Part shown: one piece after another, positions 40,201 through 52,700 of the stretch
Numbering within the stretch: the first letter of the stretch is position 1
Layout of the letters: each line of letters starts with the position of its first letter
Assembly: GCF_032062135.1 (NCBI RefSeq)
Contig: NC_092861.1
Location: 2,575,748 to 2,639,747, forward strand
DNA from: Pyxicephalus adspersus
Taxonomy: Eukaryota; Chordata; Amphibia; Anura; Pyxicephalidae
Length of the DNA: 64,000 bases
Direction of reading: 5' to 3'
Made by a program: the position numbers and the translations under genes
Notes under the pieces: model-generated
The model's database searches: none
Told to the model about the DNA's origin: nothing
The model's input: only the letters and a program-made list of their open reading frames with translations

Positions 40201-43200
40201 AAATGTAAAAGTCACTAAATATCATTTAAGGATGGATTTCCAGCACTGAATTCTGCAGACACACAACCTTTGGCACTCAAAGCAACACTTTCCTGTTACA
40301 AAGACTTCATTTACACCTAACCTGGGAGACCTATAAAAGCATGTCAGGAGTTCTATGATTGCCAGACTTGTATACACTTTGAAGGAAACCTGTCACAGGT
40401 AGTAAAGTCACAGTTTTTCCTCCAAAAATGAGGCTGTCACCTTGTCATCTTGTGTTCAATGCATTCTGATCATGAAAGCTGCGAAAACACATATTATCCA
40501 AATACAAGAGCCATATGGATGCTTACTTGAAACTAGGTATATTGTATATTGTTTCCATATTTGGGCAAAACTTAGGTAATGAAACATTACCTCCGAGCAG
40601 TAGTCTTCTAATATCATTATTACACAGTATTTATATAGCGCCGACATATTAACACTGTATAAGGTCCAATATATATGTCACTAGCTGTCCCTCAAAGGAG
40701 CTCACAATGTCCATACCATGGTCATATATCACTACCACAGTCTAAGGTCAATTTGCAATTTGGGGGAAGTCAACTAACCTAACTGCATGTTTTTGGGATG
40801 TGGGAGGAAACCGGAGTATCCAGGGGAAACCCACACAAACACAGGGAGAACCTGCAAACTCCATGCAGATAGTGTCCTGGCCGAGATTCCAACCTGGGAC
40901 CCAGCGCTGCAAAGGCCAGAGTGCTAACCACTAAGCCACCATGCCGCCCTGTCTGGTGTGCACCCTTTTCTATTGCAAAGTGACTGGTCTTGTCTCCTCC
41001 CCCTATGGTCCTCTGCAGGGAGCCTTTGGTGAAGCTGATGGGCGCTCCCTGCACCGGCTACATGCAGCAACACCAATTTTGCAAGATGGGTTCGCAACAG
41101 CAAACATAGCCTGTGGCATCCTAACGTTTGACCTAATCCCTCACAATGGGCCTTGATTTCTTAAAGCCCTCCAAGACTGGTGAAGATAGACTATCATGGG
41201 AGAACCTGGGTGATCCAGATCCAACAATCATTTTCTATTAGTTGGCAAAATGTTTTCAATCCATTCCAAGTTTCTTGGATCACCCACATTCTCCTATAAT
41301 AGTCTATAATCTCCAGTCTTGGGAAGCTTTAAAAAATTAGGATTAAATTTATAATCGCGGTAGCTATTAACCAATAAATATAAATGAAAGTTTTTGATCC
41401 TAGAGTTTACTGTTAAGTCTGAATTTGAATGTTTGGAGCAGGGCTGATTCAATGTCCTGCAATAAACATATCACAAGGACAGCCGGTTGCTCAGCATTTT
41501 CTTAGGAGTGCCAGCAGTGATCAAAGAGAAATGAACATATGCTTCAGAAACTTTCTTCAATTGTCTTCTAACGCAGGAGCTCACACTCGATCCACCGACA
41601 CCCCCTGCACTTCCCATTCCTCCAATGATGGCGTAGAGATGTTTTTTTTATTAGAGTAGAACCATATGTCATTCTTTCACAGGGGCCAGCTTTGAAGAGA
41701 AATGCATTCCAAACCGAAGTGTCTTTCCTGGGATAGTAACTTGATGCTTCCAGGGATTTCCATACTTCATAAAGATCTAATGATACGCCACAAACAGGGC
41801 CCACAGAACCTTCAGCCATATCATTGGAAACATTTTACATAAAAAGTTTCATGCTGCCCGAGTGGCTTCCATTAAATGTAGAAAATTAAAAGCGTCGGTT
41901 AGTTTGTGATATGATAATGAGTGCATTGAATAGAATTATTCCATCTCTGCCACTGCAAATGTCAGTGATGGATACAATATGAGGACAAGGACTATATGAG
42001 CCATAGTCTACAAAGACACACAAAAAGATTGGCCTGTTCAGGACAATGTGGTTTGCAGCCAGCTCCGTTATAAACATCATCCAACATGTTTACATTTTTG
42101 TTTTTTTAATCTTTTCATTATAGAAAGCTGTAATGTACTGTGTGTGTTTTGACATCCTTTTCCTATGGCTAGAGTTATGTTTTATTAGCAGTTTGTTATA
42201 CAGGTTTGTAAGGCATCTAGGATACCCTCAGCTCCTCCATATCCAATAATCAACGTTGGGCACCTAATACCCAGTGGCTCCTCCATCAGTTGTCCTTTTT
42301 TGGACCATTTTTGGTATGTGCTACCCACGAAATACTGAGATCCCTCACAAGACTGGACTTGTGCAGATTGCAGTTAATCTGCTTGCACATTACCTTCAAC
42401 AACTGCTGCCCAAAATATTCCATCCCATAGGGTCCATTGTAACTAAATTATCAATGTTATGTTATTCTCTGTAGCAGCCAACAATAAAAATGATGATAAT
42501 ACATGTTGTAACACAGTGATGAGTATACCTGTGTTACTAGGAAAAGTGCTAGATGAGACAGTGATTTCTCAGGTATTACTAAAGAGATGAAACCAGCAGC
42601 CAGTGGTGTTGGCATTCATTATCGTTTTACCTTTTCTATAGTAAAAAAATTATTGTGGTGTTTATAATATATATCTTTTTCTATGCAGGGAACCCCTAAA
42701 TATCTGGAATGGTTGATGATGGTTGCAAGTTTCATTTAGAGCTCCTGGACTGGACTACAGGAATTTTGGAATTATAAGAAGAAAATAAAAGAAGAAAAAA
42801 AGAATTATACATTTAAAAACCCCACAATAACAACAATAGATAGATTCTACTTACTCTGTGGACATTCGGTGAACTTAAACTCCTTCGATGTAGCTTCCCT
42901 TTGCCTAATTGCTCTTTCACTGCCACCTCCTGGAAGGGTAAACAGACAAAATTAAAGATAGAAATAAGGTCAGATGCCTTATAAAATACAATAGGATCAC
43001 ATCAGCATATTTCAGTCAAAGTTTGGTATAACACTAAAGCTACGTACACACGTCCAATAGTTCTTGGCCGATATCGGCTGAGAATCTGGCGCATGTACAG
43101 CGCCCATCGCCCGAACGACCGTCCTGGCAGATCCACGGACGATAAACGATCCTAATGCAAGAGAAGGGGGAGAGTGCACAGCAGGGTGCCACTACGTCGT

Positions 43201-46200
43201 TCTCCCCGTCCCCTCTGTATACAGCAGAATGGCGATGTATGTACAGCACTCCTTGATGCATCGTGCAATCCTTAGTCATTGGAAAGGATAGTGAAAGATC
43301 CTTTCCAATGACTATAATTGCACGTGTGTATGCAACTTAAACTAAAAAGCATGAAATTTAATGGGTTTTACCAAGTTTTTGCAGGAACTCACTAAAGCTT
43401 TGCACACACAAAAGATAATTGACACCCATAACAATCAATTTTGATTGTCTTGTTAAAAATTGTATGTACTGGAGTACATTTGATCACTGAACAACCACCA
43501 CTAAAGGGGAAGATGCAGCAGAATATCTCCTGCACATGTGGAGTGTTCCCCTCGGAAACCAATACAAAAAAATTGTTTCCAGTGGCAGAAATCAGACAGG
43601 TGTACATAAGTTTAGCATTTATTATCTGCAAAGCTTTGCCTAATCATCTACCAGCAATTTGCTTGCACCTCCAGCCAGTATACCTAATATGATATGTTTA
43701 TAATACTATATAAATAGGGACTAGGGATAAGATACTATATAAATACAGTCCCTAAATAGAGACTGAGGGAACATTGGCAAAGTTTTGATAACATGGAAGG
43801 TCATGGTGAGGGTCTGGGGTTCTGTCAAGGTCTGTGTATACTGTATTCCAGGGTATGGGCAAGCTATGAGGGAGATGTGACCTATGCCCCTTCCTTCCAT
43901 GTAACAGCACTATGGCTTGGCATTTGACGGCTTAGGCACCAAGTGTTGTCACACGGGGCAGAGAAAGGAGACCTGGTTTTTGTATTTGCTTCCCACAGTG
44001 TCCCAAGCATCAGATGATTGACAGGAAGAGGTGTAAGGCGAAAAAATCAATTTCTTTGCCCTGCAATGCCAATACCTCAACATACGGGTTAGATGTAGGG
44101 GAACCATCAGATTCAAGCTTGAGATTTAGGCGATAGGTTAACTTGTGTTACATTATGGATATTCTACACATGAAGATGGCACCATTATGGGGTCTTTACA
44201 TTTATTTAGATCGCATAATACCTGGAAAGAAAAATAATAAATCTTGTTTTTGTGAGCTCCAGTGTAGTTGTTTTAATGAAGGGGTATGTAGAAGTGTCTA
44301 CCATAAGAAGGTAAATGGTGCACGCCTGATCTTTAGATTTGTATGAGCTTGTTAGGTATCACGTGAGAGCAGCACGGTGGCTCAGTGGTTAGCACACCGG
44401 CTTTTGCAGCACTGGGTCTCAGATTGGAATCTCGGCCAGGACTCTATCTGCATGGAGTTTGCAGGTTCCCCCCATGTTTGTGTGGGTTTCCTCTGAATAC
44501 TCCGGTTTCCTCCCACATTCCAAAAACAAGCAGTTAGGGTAACTGGCTTTCCACTAAAAATTGCCCTTAGACTGTGGTAATGACATATGACCATGGTAGG
44601 AACATTAGATTGTGAGCTCCTCTGCGGGACAGCTAGTGACATGGTTATGGACTTTGTACAGCGCTGTCTAATATGTTGGCGCTCTATAAATACGGTGTGG
44701 TAATAATAATCACATTCCAAAACCACAGCCAGTATTTTATGGATGGTCTTGCTTACGGATCTAACAACCTTTACAATTCTGGAAGAGCCTTTCACAAGAT
44801 TTGGGAGGCTATCTATGGGAATTCATGGCTGTTAGGTAGGTTGTGATAATGGATAAGACGACCTGACTTGCAATAGGCATTGCAAATTGTCCCAAAGGTG
44901 GGCTAAGAAGAGTAAAGATGTAAGTTATTGTCAGGAATATGTACAGGCAACCTGAGGTTTTCCACATCACACTCCTCAAACCATGTCAATATGGAGCTGG
45001 CTTTGTCCACAGGGGCACAATCATGGTGAAACAGAAAAGAGCCTTTACCCAACTGGTGGCGCCAAGTTGGTATGGATGTTGTAGTGTTAGCAGTACTCTT
45101 CACTGGAAACACATAAGGTAATAATTTGTAAGGGATAATTTGTATTATATTGTATTATTTGGGATGTCCACCCATTTCTCTCCATATAGTAAGTGTGATT
45201 GCTCTGGTATAGGACAGAGCAATGGCCATCATAGATTGCTCATTGGTAATCCTTGGCACATTTAGCAAATAGGAAATAGCGAACACTATTTAAACAGCTT
45301 GCTTTAAATTTCTCTATTAGGATCCCATTGTTTTTTGGAGTCCAGTCATCAGCTCATTGCGAGTCACGGACCGGGCCACGTGTCTGCAATTAGTTGAGAA
45401 TCGGGCCACATGTTAATGGCTGCTCAGTTGTCAGGCAGGCCGGAGATGAGACAAGTATCATTGTGATCTCGGCAGGACGCCAGCTCTGACTCAAGCCTGG
45501 ATGTAAAATGTTGCTTCCTGNTGCAGGTTAAAAGGAGGAAATGCCCTTTATGTGGATATAAAAAGTAATGAATACATTTTCACAGCAGGTGAGGGGGAGA
45601 GAAGCTGGGATCCTGGGCTTTGGCTGCAAAGCGATATTATAAAACTGCTTACGTTTCAGGCACCTCACAAGATCCAATAAAAAGGACTGGGTTTTTCTAG
45701 ACTGGTTTATTTTAACATTTAAACCTAAATAAGCAATGTTTGACTAGGTAAAGGTCATCTTATGTTAAAACTGACATTTCGGATGTGCATGGTCACTGGC
45801 AAGATGAATCTTTGGTGAATGGCAATTTCAATCTTTAGGGTGGTAGAGCCAAGTGCAAACAATATACACTTCAAATTAAAGTGCATTCAATGCATGCTTA
45901 AATGGAAAGGTGCATATCTAGCAATTATGCATAGAAGGGGCAGGCTGATGGCTCAGTGGTTAGCAATCCGGCCTTTGAAGGTGTCAGGTTGGAATCTCGG
46001 CCAGGACACTATTTGCATGGAGTTTGCAGGTTCCCTGTGTTTGGCGTGGGTTTCCTCCGGGTACTCCGGTTTTCTCCCACATACCAAAAACATGCAGTTA
46101 GGTTAATTGGCTTCCCCCCAGAATTACCCTTAGACTGTGGTAAAGACATATTGCTATGGTAGGGACATTAGATTGTGAGCTCCTTTGACAGAGAGCTAGT

Positions 46201-46685
46201 GACATGACTATGGACTTTGTACAGCGCTGCGTAATATGTCAGCAAAAGACAGAAACTGTGTAGTAATAATAATAAAGGGTGCCAAGAACTACAAATCTAT
46301 CTGCAAAGACATAGGGACAGGTGAGTATCGCAGGGTTTGGCTTTAAGGATCATTTGCAAATTACTCAATTAATCCATTTGCAGCAATGCAGGTTTAGGTT
46401 TTCAATGGATGAACAGCATTGTCGCTTTGTCACAGAAAGAGGACACAAATCATAAGTGTTACCTGTCAGACTGCACCTTATAGAAATCCCCGTCCCCTGC
46501 ACATTATAGAAAAGTTCACACAAAGCATCTAATATGATCTTTAGAGCTTTATTATGTTCATATCTACATGGAAGATCGAGGTTTGTAAAATGTCAGCATC
46601 TAGTACAATGTACAACACAGATACCCAACATTTGTTGTCACATTTAATAGGGGACAAACATATGTTACTTTGTATACACAGTGAT

Positions 46686-46718
<33 letters not shown>

Positions 46719-49700
46719 GTAATCGTCACATAGTATTGAAAAAGAAAAATGTGCAAACATACAGGTTATTTTGTAGAAAGTCGTTTTAGATGTTTCAAAC
46801 CAGACTTCGAGCAATGAAAAGGAAAGGGTTGAGCAAAACAGAATGTTGCAGTCTTCTATTATTTCTTTATTTGCCCCCTAAAGTTCCCTAAACTGATATC
46901 TGGGGTTAGGGGCTGTGTCATCTGATGACTTAGTATGAGGTAGTTATAGCAGAGACACGATGGACATAAAGAACTGGAACAGCTATGGAGTGAATTATGT
47001 CCTTTGAAATCCCGGATTTATTTATTGTAAACATATGAATGCTTGCAAGGATTTATCCTTCAATGTGGACATACTCACCAATAAATGAGAGCAATGCTGA
47101 ACCCAGAATTTTTTTTAGGATGGGTGAGAAGAAGCTGTAGGTGGTGGCAAACCCAAAAACTGCGGGGTGGTTACTGAAACTTGCCGGGTGGTGCACCCAG
47201 CTAAAAGAGGCCGGGGGAGAACACTGGAGAGTTATAAACACCAAAATACGTGTGCATGACGTGTCCAAATATAATTAATCACAACAGTTTAGTTTTGGTT
47301 ATTTAGGACACCTTAATACAGTAAATAACATTCATGAAATGTATAAGGAGCAATGGCAATGTTAGAAGAAAATAATCAAAGTGCGTTCCCTATGATTAAA
47401 CTATGAAATTACATTAAATTTATGTAAATGAATGGACGGAGCAACGGGTTTAGGAAGACAAACATAAAAAAAAAAGTTTATGTCTATCATTAGCAACAAC
47501 AACTTATAGCAATATCCTAACTCTACAAATAGGGAGATTATTGCAGGTTAGCATCAGTATTATAGGTCATTACAGTACAGGAATTCTTTTTAAAAATAGA
47601 AAAATGAAGGAGAAAGTCCGATTGCATCCTACAGGTCTTTACTGATCAGCTTCACCTTCAATCTTCAGCTTTCAAGCCCCCCATAAATGATAACTTTGTC
47701 TATTTTATATAAACCGGTTTGCCTTTTTTCACAGAAAATACTTTGGAAAAAAGTCTATGGAGACTCCAGGAAATTCACACAGCAAATCCAAAATTTGCTG
47801 CCGATTGATGCCTGCACACCTACTAATAATGACCCACGTCAGGATCCATTGATTGATGAGATCAAATATCTTTTTTGTTCAGAGTTCCGGAAAAAGGTTC
47901 TGTAGCAAAAGATCAATTCTGCTCAAGCCGTCCAGTGCGATCGAACAGACGAATTCTTCAGTCAGGAGTTCTTTGTATTCGGCATTTGAGCACCGAACTG
48001 CTCAATCATTGCTCAGAAACAGGTCGGCTTGCTCTGACCAATAAGCTTTGTACTCGTCAATGGCTCGTAGGGGGCTGCTGCTGCGTGGTGCCAAAAGGGA
48101 GTTCAATTGCGGGATCTTTAAATCGTCCCAGCTTTGCTGGAACAATACGGATGGAGCGGACGCCCTTCTGTTCAGTTCCCATTTGACAGGGGGTAAGTCA
48201 TAGTGCTGTTTTGAGCTACGTCTGGGCTGTGTCTTCTCTTTCAAGGCCCCAGACTTGCCTTCATCCAAGCGACATGGATAGCGATATCCTCTGCCTATAG
48301 GGCAGAACGCCTGCAGGAGAGGTGGAGTGAAAAGCGTTAAAGAGATCCTCCAGAATACTGTTAAGCTTTTCCCACAAACTCACAGAGGAATGCAGGTGGA
48401 TTATGGCCTTCAGCTCATTAACTACAATGGAAAAAAAGAAGGGCTGTCTGAAGGTTGAACCTTTATCTGTGACCATGCTGAATTGGGCAACTGAATAAGT
48501 GTCTAGGTCAGCAAAGGCCCTAAAATCCAAATTGTGTCAGCATTGGTTGTTTTCAGACAAGGACTATGACTGCAGGAAGCCCTCAGGTTGAAGTTAATGA
48601 GCTGTAAGTCATTTTAATGTGCCCTCTGTAGGTGGAACAAGTTTAACCCTTTCCTGGAGAACCCCTATAACTTTTCCTGACACCCTAATGTATATATAAG
48701 AAAAAAAACGATAAAAGAGAAACAGACTATTCTGGTAACGATTAAAAGATAGATCTGAGGCAGAATCCTACAACACATTCCTGGGGTGTTGGGCGGACGA
48801 GTACCAACGCAAAATTTTATTGGCATAAGGGGAAAATGTTTGACAGAAGAACTTTTGGGCTTGGGTCCAACACTTTGAGACTCCGCAGAAGCATTTCTTT
48901 TTCAGCTTTATACATGTGCATGAAATATGTGTACCCCGACGTGTGAACCAGTGAAGACAAACAGCTGTGAGCTATGGAGTGCTGTTATTAAAATAAACAT
49001 ACCAAGCTTTGCGTACGGCAGGAAAGTTGGTGCAATGATGTGTGTGCTTTAATAAAGAGTTCACATTTGGAAATAGTCCTAAATCTGACTATGAGGCAAA
49101 AAGCTAAATATGCAGATACAATTGCACCTAGGATTGCGGTTTTACCTACCAAGGGATTTGTATTTTTGTCCATTCATTTCTCAGATTTGCATTGCCATCC
49201 AACACAGCTCTGTTTCTTTAATAATTGCTGGGTGAGCGAAACTGCTAAGATACTATTGAAAGGGGGAAGCTTGGTGAGATAAAATGCTTATTGCTGCTGG
49301 GTTGGGGGGAACAGAACAAGCTGAGCTCCGAACAGTAAACTGCAACTAGTTCCTTCTGTAAAACTTTGAGGGTGAATTGTTTCACAGTATCTGCAAGCTA
49401 CAGAGTTCATTGAGGGCTTCTTTGCAAGCAAACTGCTTGTATAGTTTGCAGACAAGTTCTACATTTACCTGGCTGACAGTTCATGGCTGGAGTGCACACT
49501 TTAGGAAAGGACTAACTGTATGCCTAATGTTACGTATACAAGTTAGGTGATTCTCGTCCGATTATCGCTTCAGGGTACACGAGTCATATTCTCGTCCGAC
49601 GTCACTCATGGATCCATCCTGGCAAATGCATGAATGATCATAATACAAGTGAAGGGGAGAGAAAGCGCAATGGGGGGTGCTGCTTGCTCGTTCTCCCCCC

Positions 49701-52700
49701 AGCCCTCTCTATAGAGAACAGCGCTGTATGTACATAGCTCGTTCTTGCATCTTTTAGTCTTTTGTTATTGGAAAGGATCGGGAAAGATCCTTTCCAACGA
49801 CAAAAACCCAACGTGTCTACATAGCCTAACTCCTTATCGTGGTATAGTCGGGATAGCAATGAAAAAGAATGGTTTGTTAGCACTTGTAACATCACAGGAA
49901 GCATACGCAGCCAGCATTATAAAGTGTGTGAGAACTGGGTAGGCATGGGCTTGGTAAAGCTATCAGAGAAGGCAAGTATGTCAAATTATTCTTACACTGG
50001 GACCCTTTATGATTAATTCAATAGGACCCTGTAATGACATTGCATTATTATAAACTGGCAAATGTATAGATAGCTGAATAAGAAATACAAAAACTGACCT
50101 GACGCAGTCGATCCAGGGTGAGAATGTTCTCTACAGCCAGGACACTCCGCAGATACTTCTCAATGTACGCTTCAGAATCCGCAGAACCGGGAGCTTCTGC
50201 ATTTGCTGCCAAGCGTGCCAGGGCTTCTCTGTCTTCCGAACTTTGAGAGTCCTTAGGGTAAATAACAACATTACATGAAAATCCAGACTGGGGGCAATAC
50301 CATTATCAACTCCATGTATTTTAAGGCTCTGTTAAGGTAGGGCACACATATGTCATGCACTATTGAACTATGAAAATCCTATAACTGTTTGAGGTGTAAA
50401 AAAAAACCTAATATTGCAAAAGAAAATAGATTGACAAAAAAAAAAAAAGAGAGAAAGGTGGAAGGAGAGAGCAAGCGAGCGAAGAAAGAAAGGTGGAAGG
50501 AAAGAACAAGCGAGCAAAGAGAGAAAGGTGGAAGGAGAGAGCAAGCGAGAGAAAGGTGGAAGGACAGAACGAGTGAAGAGAGAGGTGGAAGGAGAATGCA
50601 AGCGAGTGAAGAGAAAGGTGGAAGGAGAGAGCAAGCGAGCGAAAAGAGAAAGGTGAAAGGAGAGAGCGAGCGAAGAGAGAAAGGTAGAACAAGAAAGCGG
50701 GCAAAGAGAGAAGTGAGAAAAAGTGCACAAAAGGGTGAAGGGAGAAAAGCAGAGAGAGGGAGAGAAGAGAGAAAAGAGAAAAAAAACGATGAGAGAAAGA
50801 AAAGTAGAGTGAGAGATTGAGAACACAAAAAGAAGAAAAGAGAGCAGAGCGTACAGAGAGTACAGCATAAAGAAAAAAAAATTAAATATATAAACTGGCA
50901 GACTTGTGTTACCCCTCTGCAGCACCTTCCAACACATTCTCATACACAGAGGCAACCAGATGAAGCAATACATTAATACCGGTAAAAATTTTGGATTTTC
51001 TGGAATAGACTTTGGTCCTAACTGTATTCAGCAAGAGCCAATAGAATTTGTGTGACTAATGCAGGTCTTTCAGAGGATTTTGGTGGCAAAACCAGTTGGT
51101 TGGTCTGCAAAATACTTCATAGGACAGATACAATATAACTAATGCCTAGGCAAATGTCACATGATTTGAAAGCTAGTTGGGGAAAAAAAAATCTTCAAGC
51201 ACAATTCATTTCTTACCTCTGGAATGTTGGAAACTATTTCGACAGTAACTCCGCAGCTTGTAATATTGCTCCTGTGAGACATTCTTCTTAGTAAATTCTG
51301 AGCAAAACCCTACAAAAAGAAAGAAGTGTAAAATAAAACTATACCATGAAACTGCAGTAATAAAAAAGGAAATGGTAACGTAGGTATGTCAGGTCACACC
51401 AGCAAGTTGTTTCCCAGCAATGAGTGATTGACAGGCAATTTTTAACAAGAAATGTGAAGTTAGAAAGAATCACTCGTGAATCAATGTTACAAAATCTTAA
51501 CCTTAGTTTACCAAGAATACCTAATATAATTAAAGCATGTTTTTTGTATAATGTTTTTTTTTAAATAGTATATTATTAGAAAAAACGTAGTACAGATTCT
51601 TGTTATGTAACAATGATAGTACTACACATAAGAACATCATCTGCAAAGCTTTTAGTGTCAGTAAAACCATTATCCAGAGTGTCATCAATGGTTGTGACCA
51701 GAAAATGGTTGTCTGTGACAATTGGGACTGGAAGCCAATTACCATGTAAAGCATCAAGTTGGCTTTTTATATTTGAGCATGGCATTTTCCCCCTTGCATT
51801 GATACTCATAAGGATAATTAAATTCCCGCTGAGACGACTGGTGAAAATGACTGCCGATTTATCTCTCACCTGACGGCTGTAGACATTGACACAGATGCGC
51901 TTGCGTAGAACCAGTTGCATCTCAGCAGGGTGACTGAGCTGTACCGTCACTCGGACAATGAGGTAAACTCTCTCATCCGCAGAGGAACCTTTACTAAGCT
52001 GCGGGCAGTTGTGGACGGTGCAGTCCCAGGACGCTTCCACTTTTACCTGAAGGAACAAAGTCACATTATCAACAACATGGTGGAGGAGTGATAGGATCAG
52101 GTTCTGGTTATGTATCCTTTTCCCGGGATCTGATATCATTTGTCCGCTCTTAATTTGCAAAACTGCTTACTGAACTGGCGCTCCCGAGGATCACAGACTG
52201 GTATATCCATTAGGAAAGTCCGTTACTCATTAGGGGGTGCTCTGGTGAAGTTCTGGTGCATGAGCTAACTCTATGCGTCTCCCTTTTTACAGATCACATG
52301 CCCACCTACAAGGTATACTCTTGTAGGGAATCTATTGCCTGGACTGTCCTACCCGTTGGACTTTGTTACAAAAAACATCATCAACTATACAACAGGACTA
52401 TTAGAATGTGACTAACTACTATATGCTGTACCGGCATTATGCTGATCTACATACACCGATGACATTTACATCTTAAGCTGCGCACACACGTCAAATTTTT
52501 CTCGCTCGATAATCGGCATCGGCCAGATATCGGGCGAGAATCTGGCGTGTGTATCGCCCAGGTAGTTCATCGTCCATGGATCCGTCCTGGCGGATCCACG
52601 GACGATGAACGATGAGCGATCATAATGCAAGGGAAGGGGGAGAGCGTGCAGCAGGGTGCCGCTCCGTCGCTCTCCCCCTCCCCTCTCCATAGAGCAGAAC

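Larger units (their letters stand above)
42930..50098 (-). other. kif13b intron, 7.2 kb
   Basis: It contains MITE copies (43035, 49525), two plus-strand SINEs (44369, 45940), a Tc1 transposase fragment (44815-45118), a unique GC-richer block (45320-45530), a (TA)n tract (46686-46713), a CAGTGTTC-type element (47092-47226), and an unidentified degenerate coding sequence (47729-48546). Confidence 0.9.

Noticed and set aside
44377..44440. tRNA gene from A-box and B-box motifs
   Set aside because: No tRNA cloverleaf can be formed with confidence; the boxes belong to a dispersed SINE with an LINE-like tail.
44382..44795. 137-codon minus-strand frame
   Set aside because: It runs antisense through a tRNA-like SINE.
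47879..48004. In-frame TGA codons read as selenocysteine
   Set aside because: There is also a frameshift, no start context and no SECIS-like element recognised; decay of a pseudogene explains it better.
50368..50973. Open frames of 201, 149 and 143 codons
   Set aside because: They arise from the GA-rich minisatellite, which lacks stop codons on either strand; products are low-complexity Ser/Phe/Leu or Glu/Arg/Lys only.
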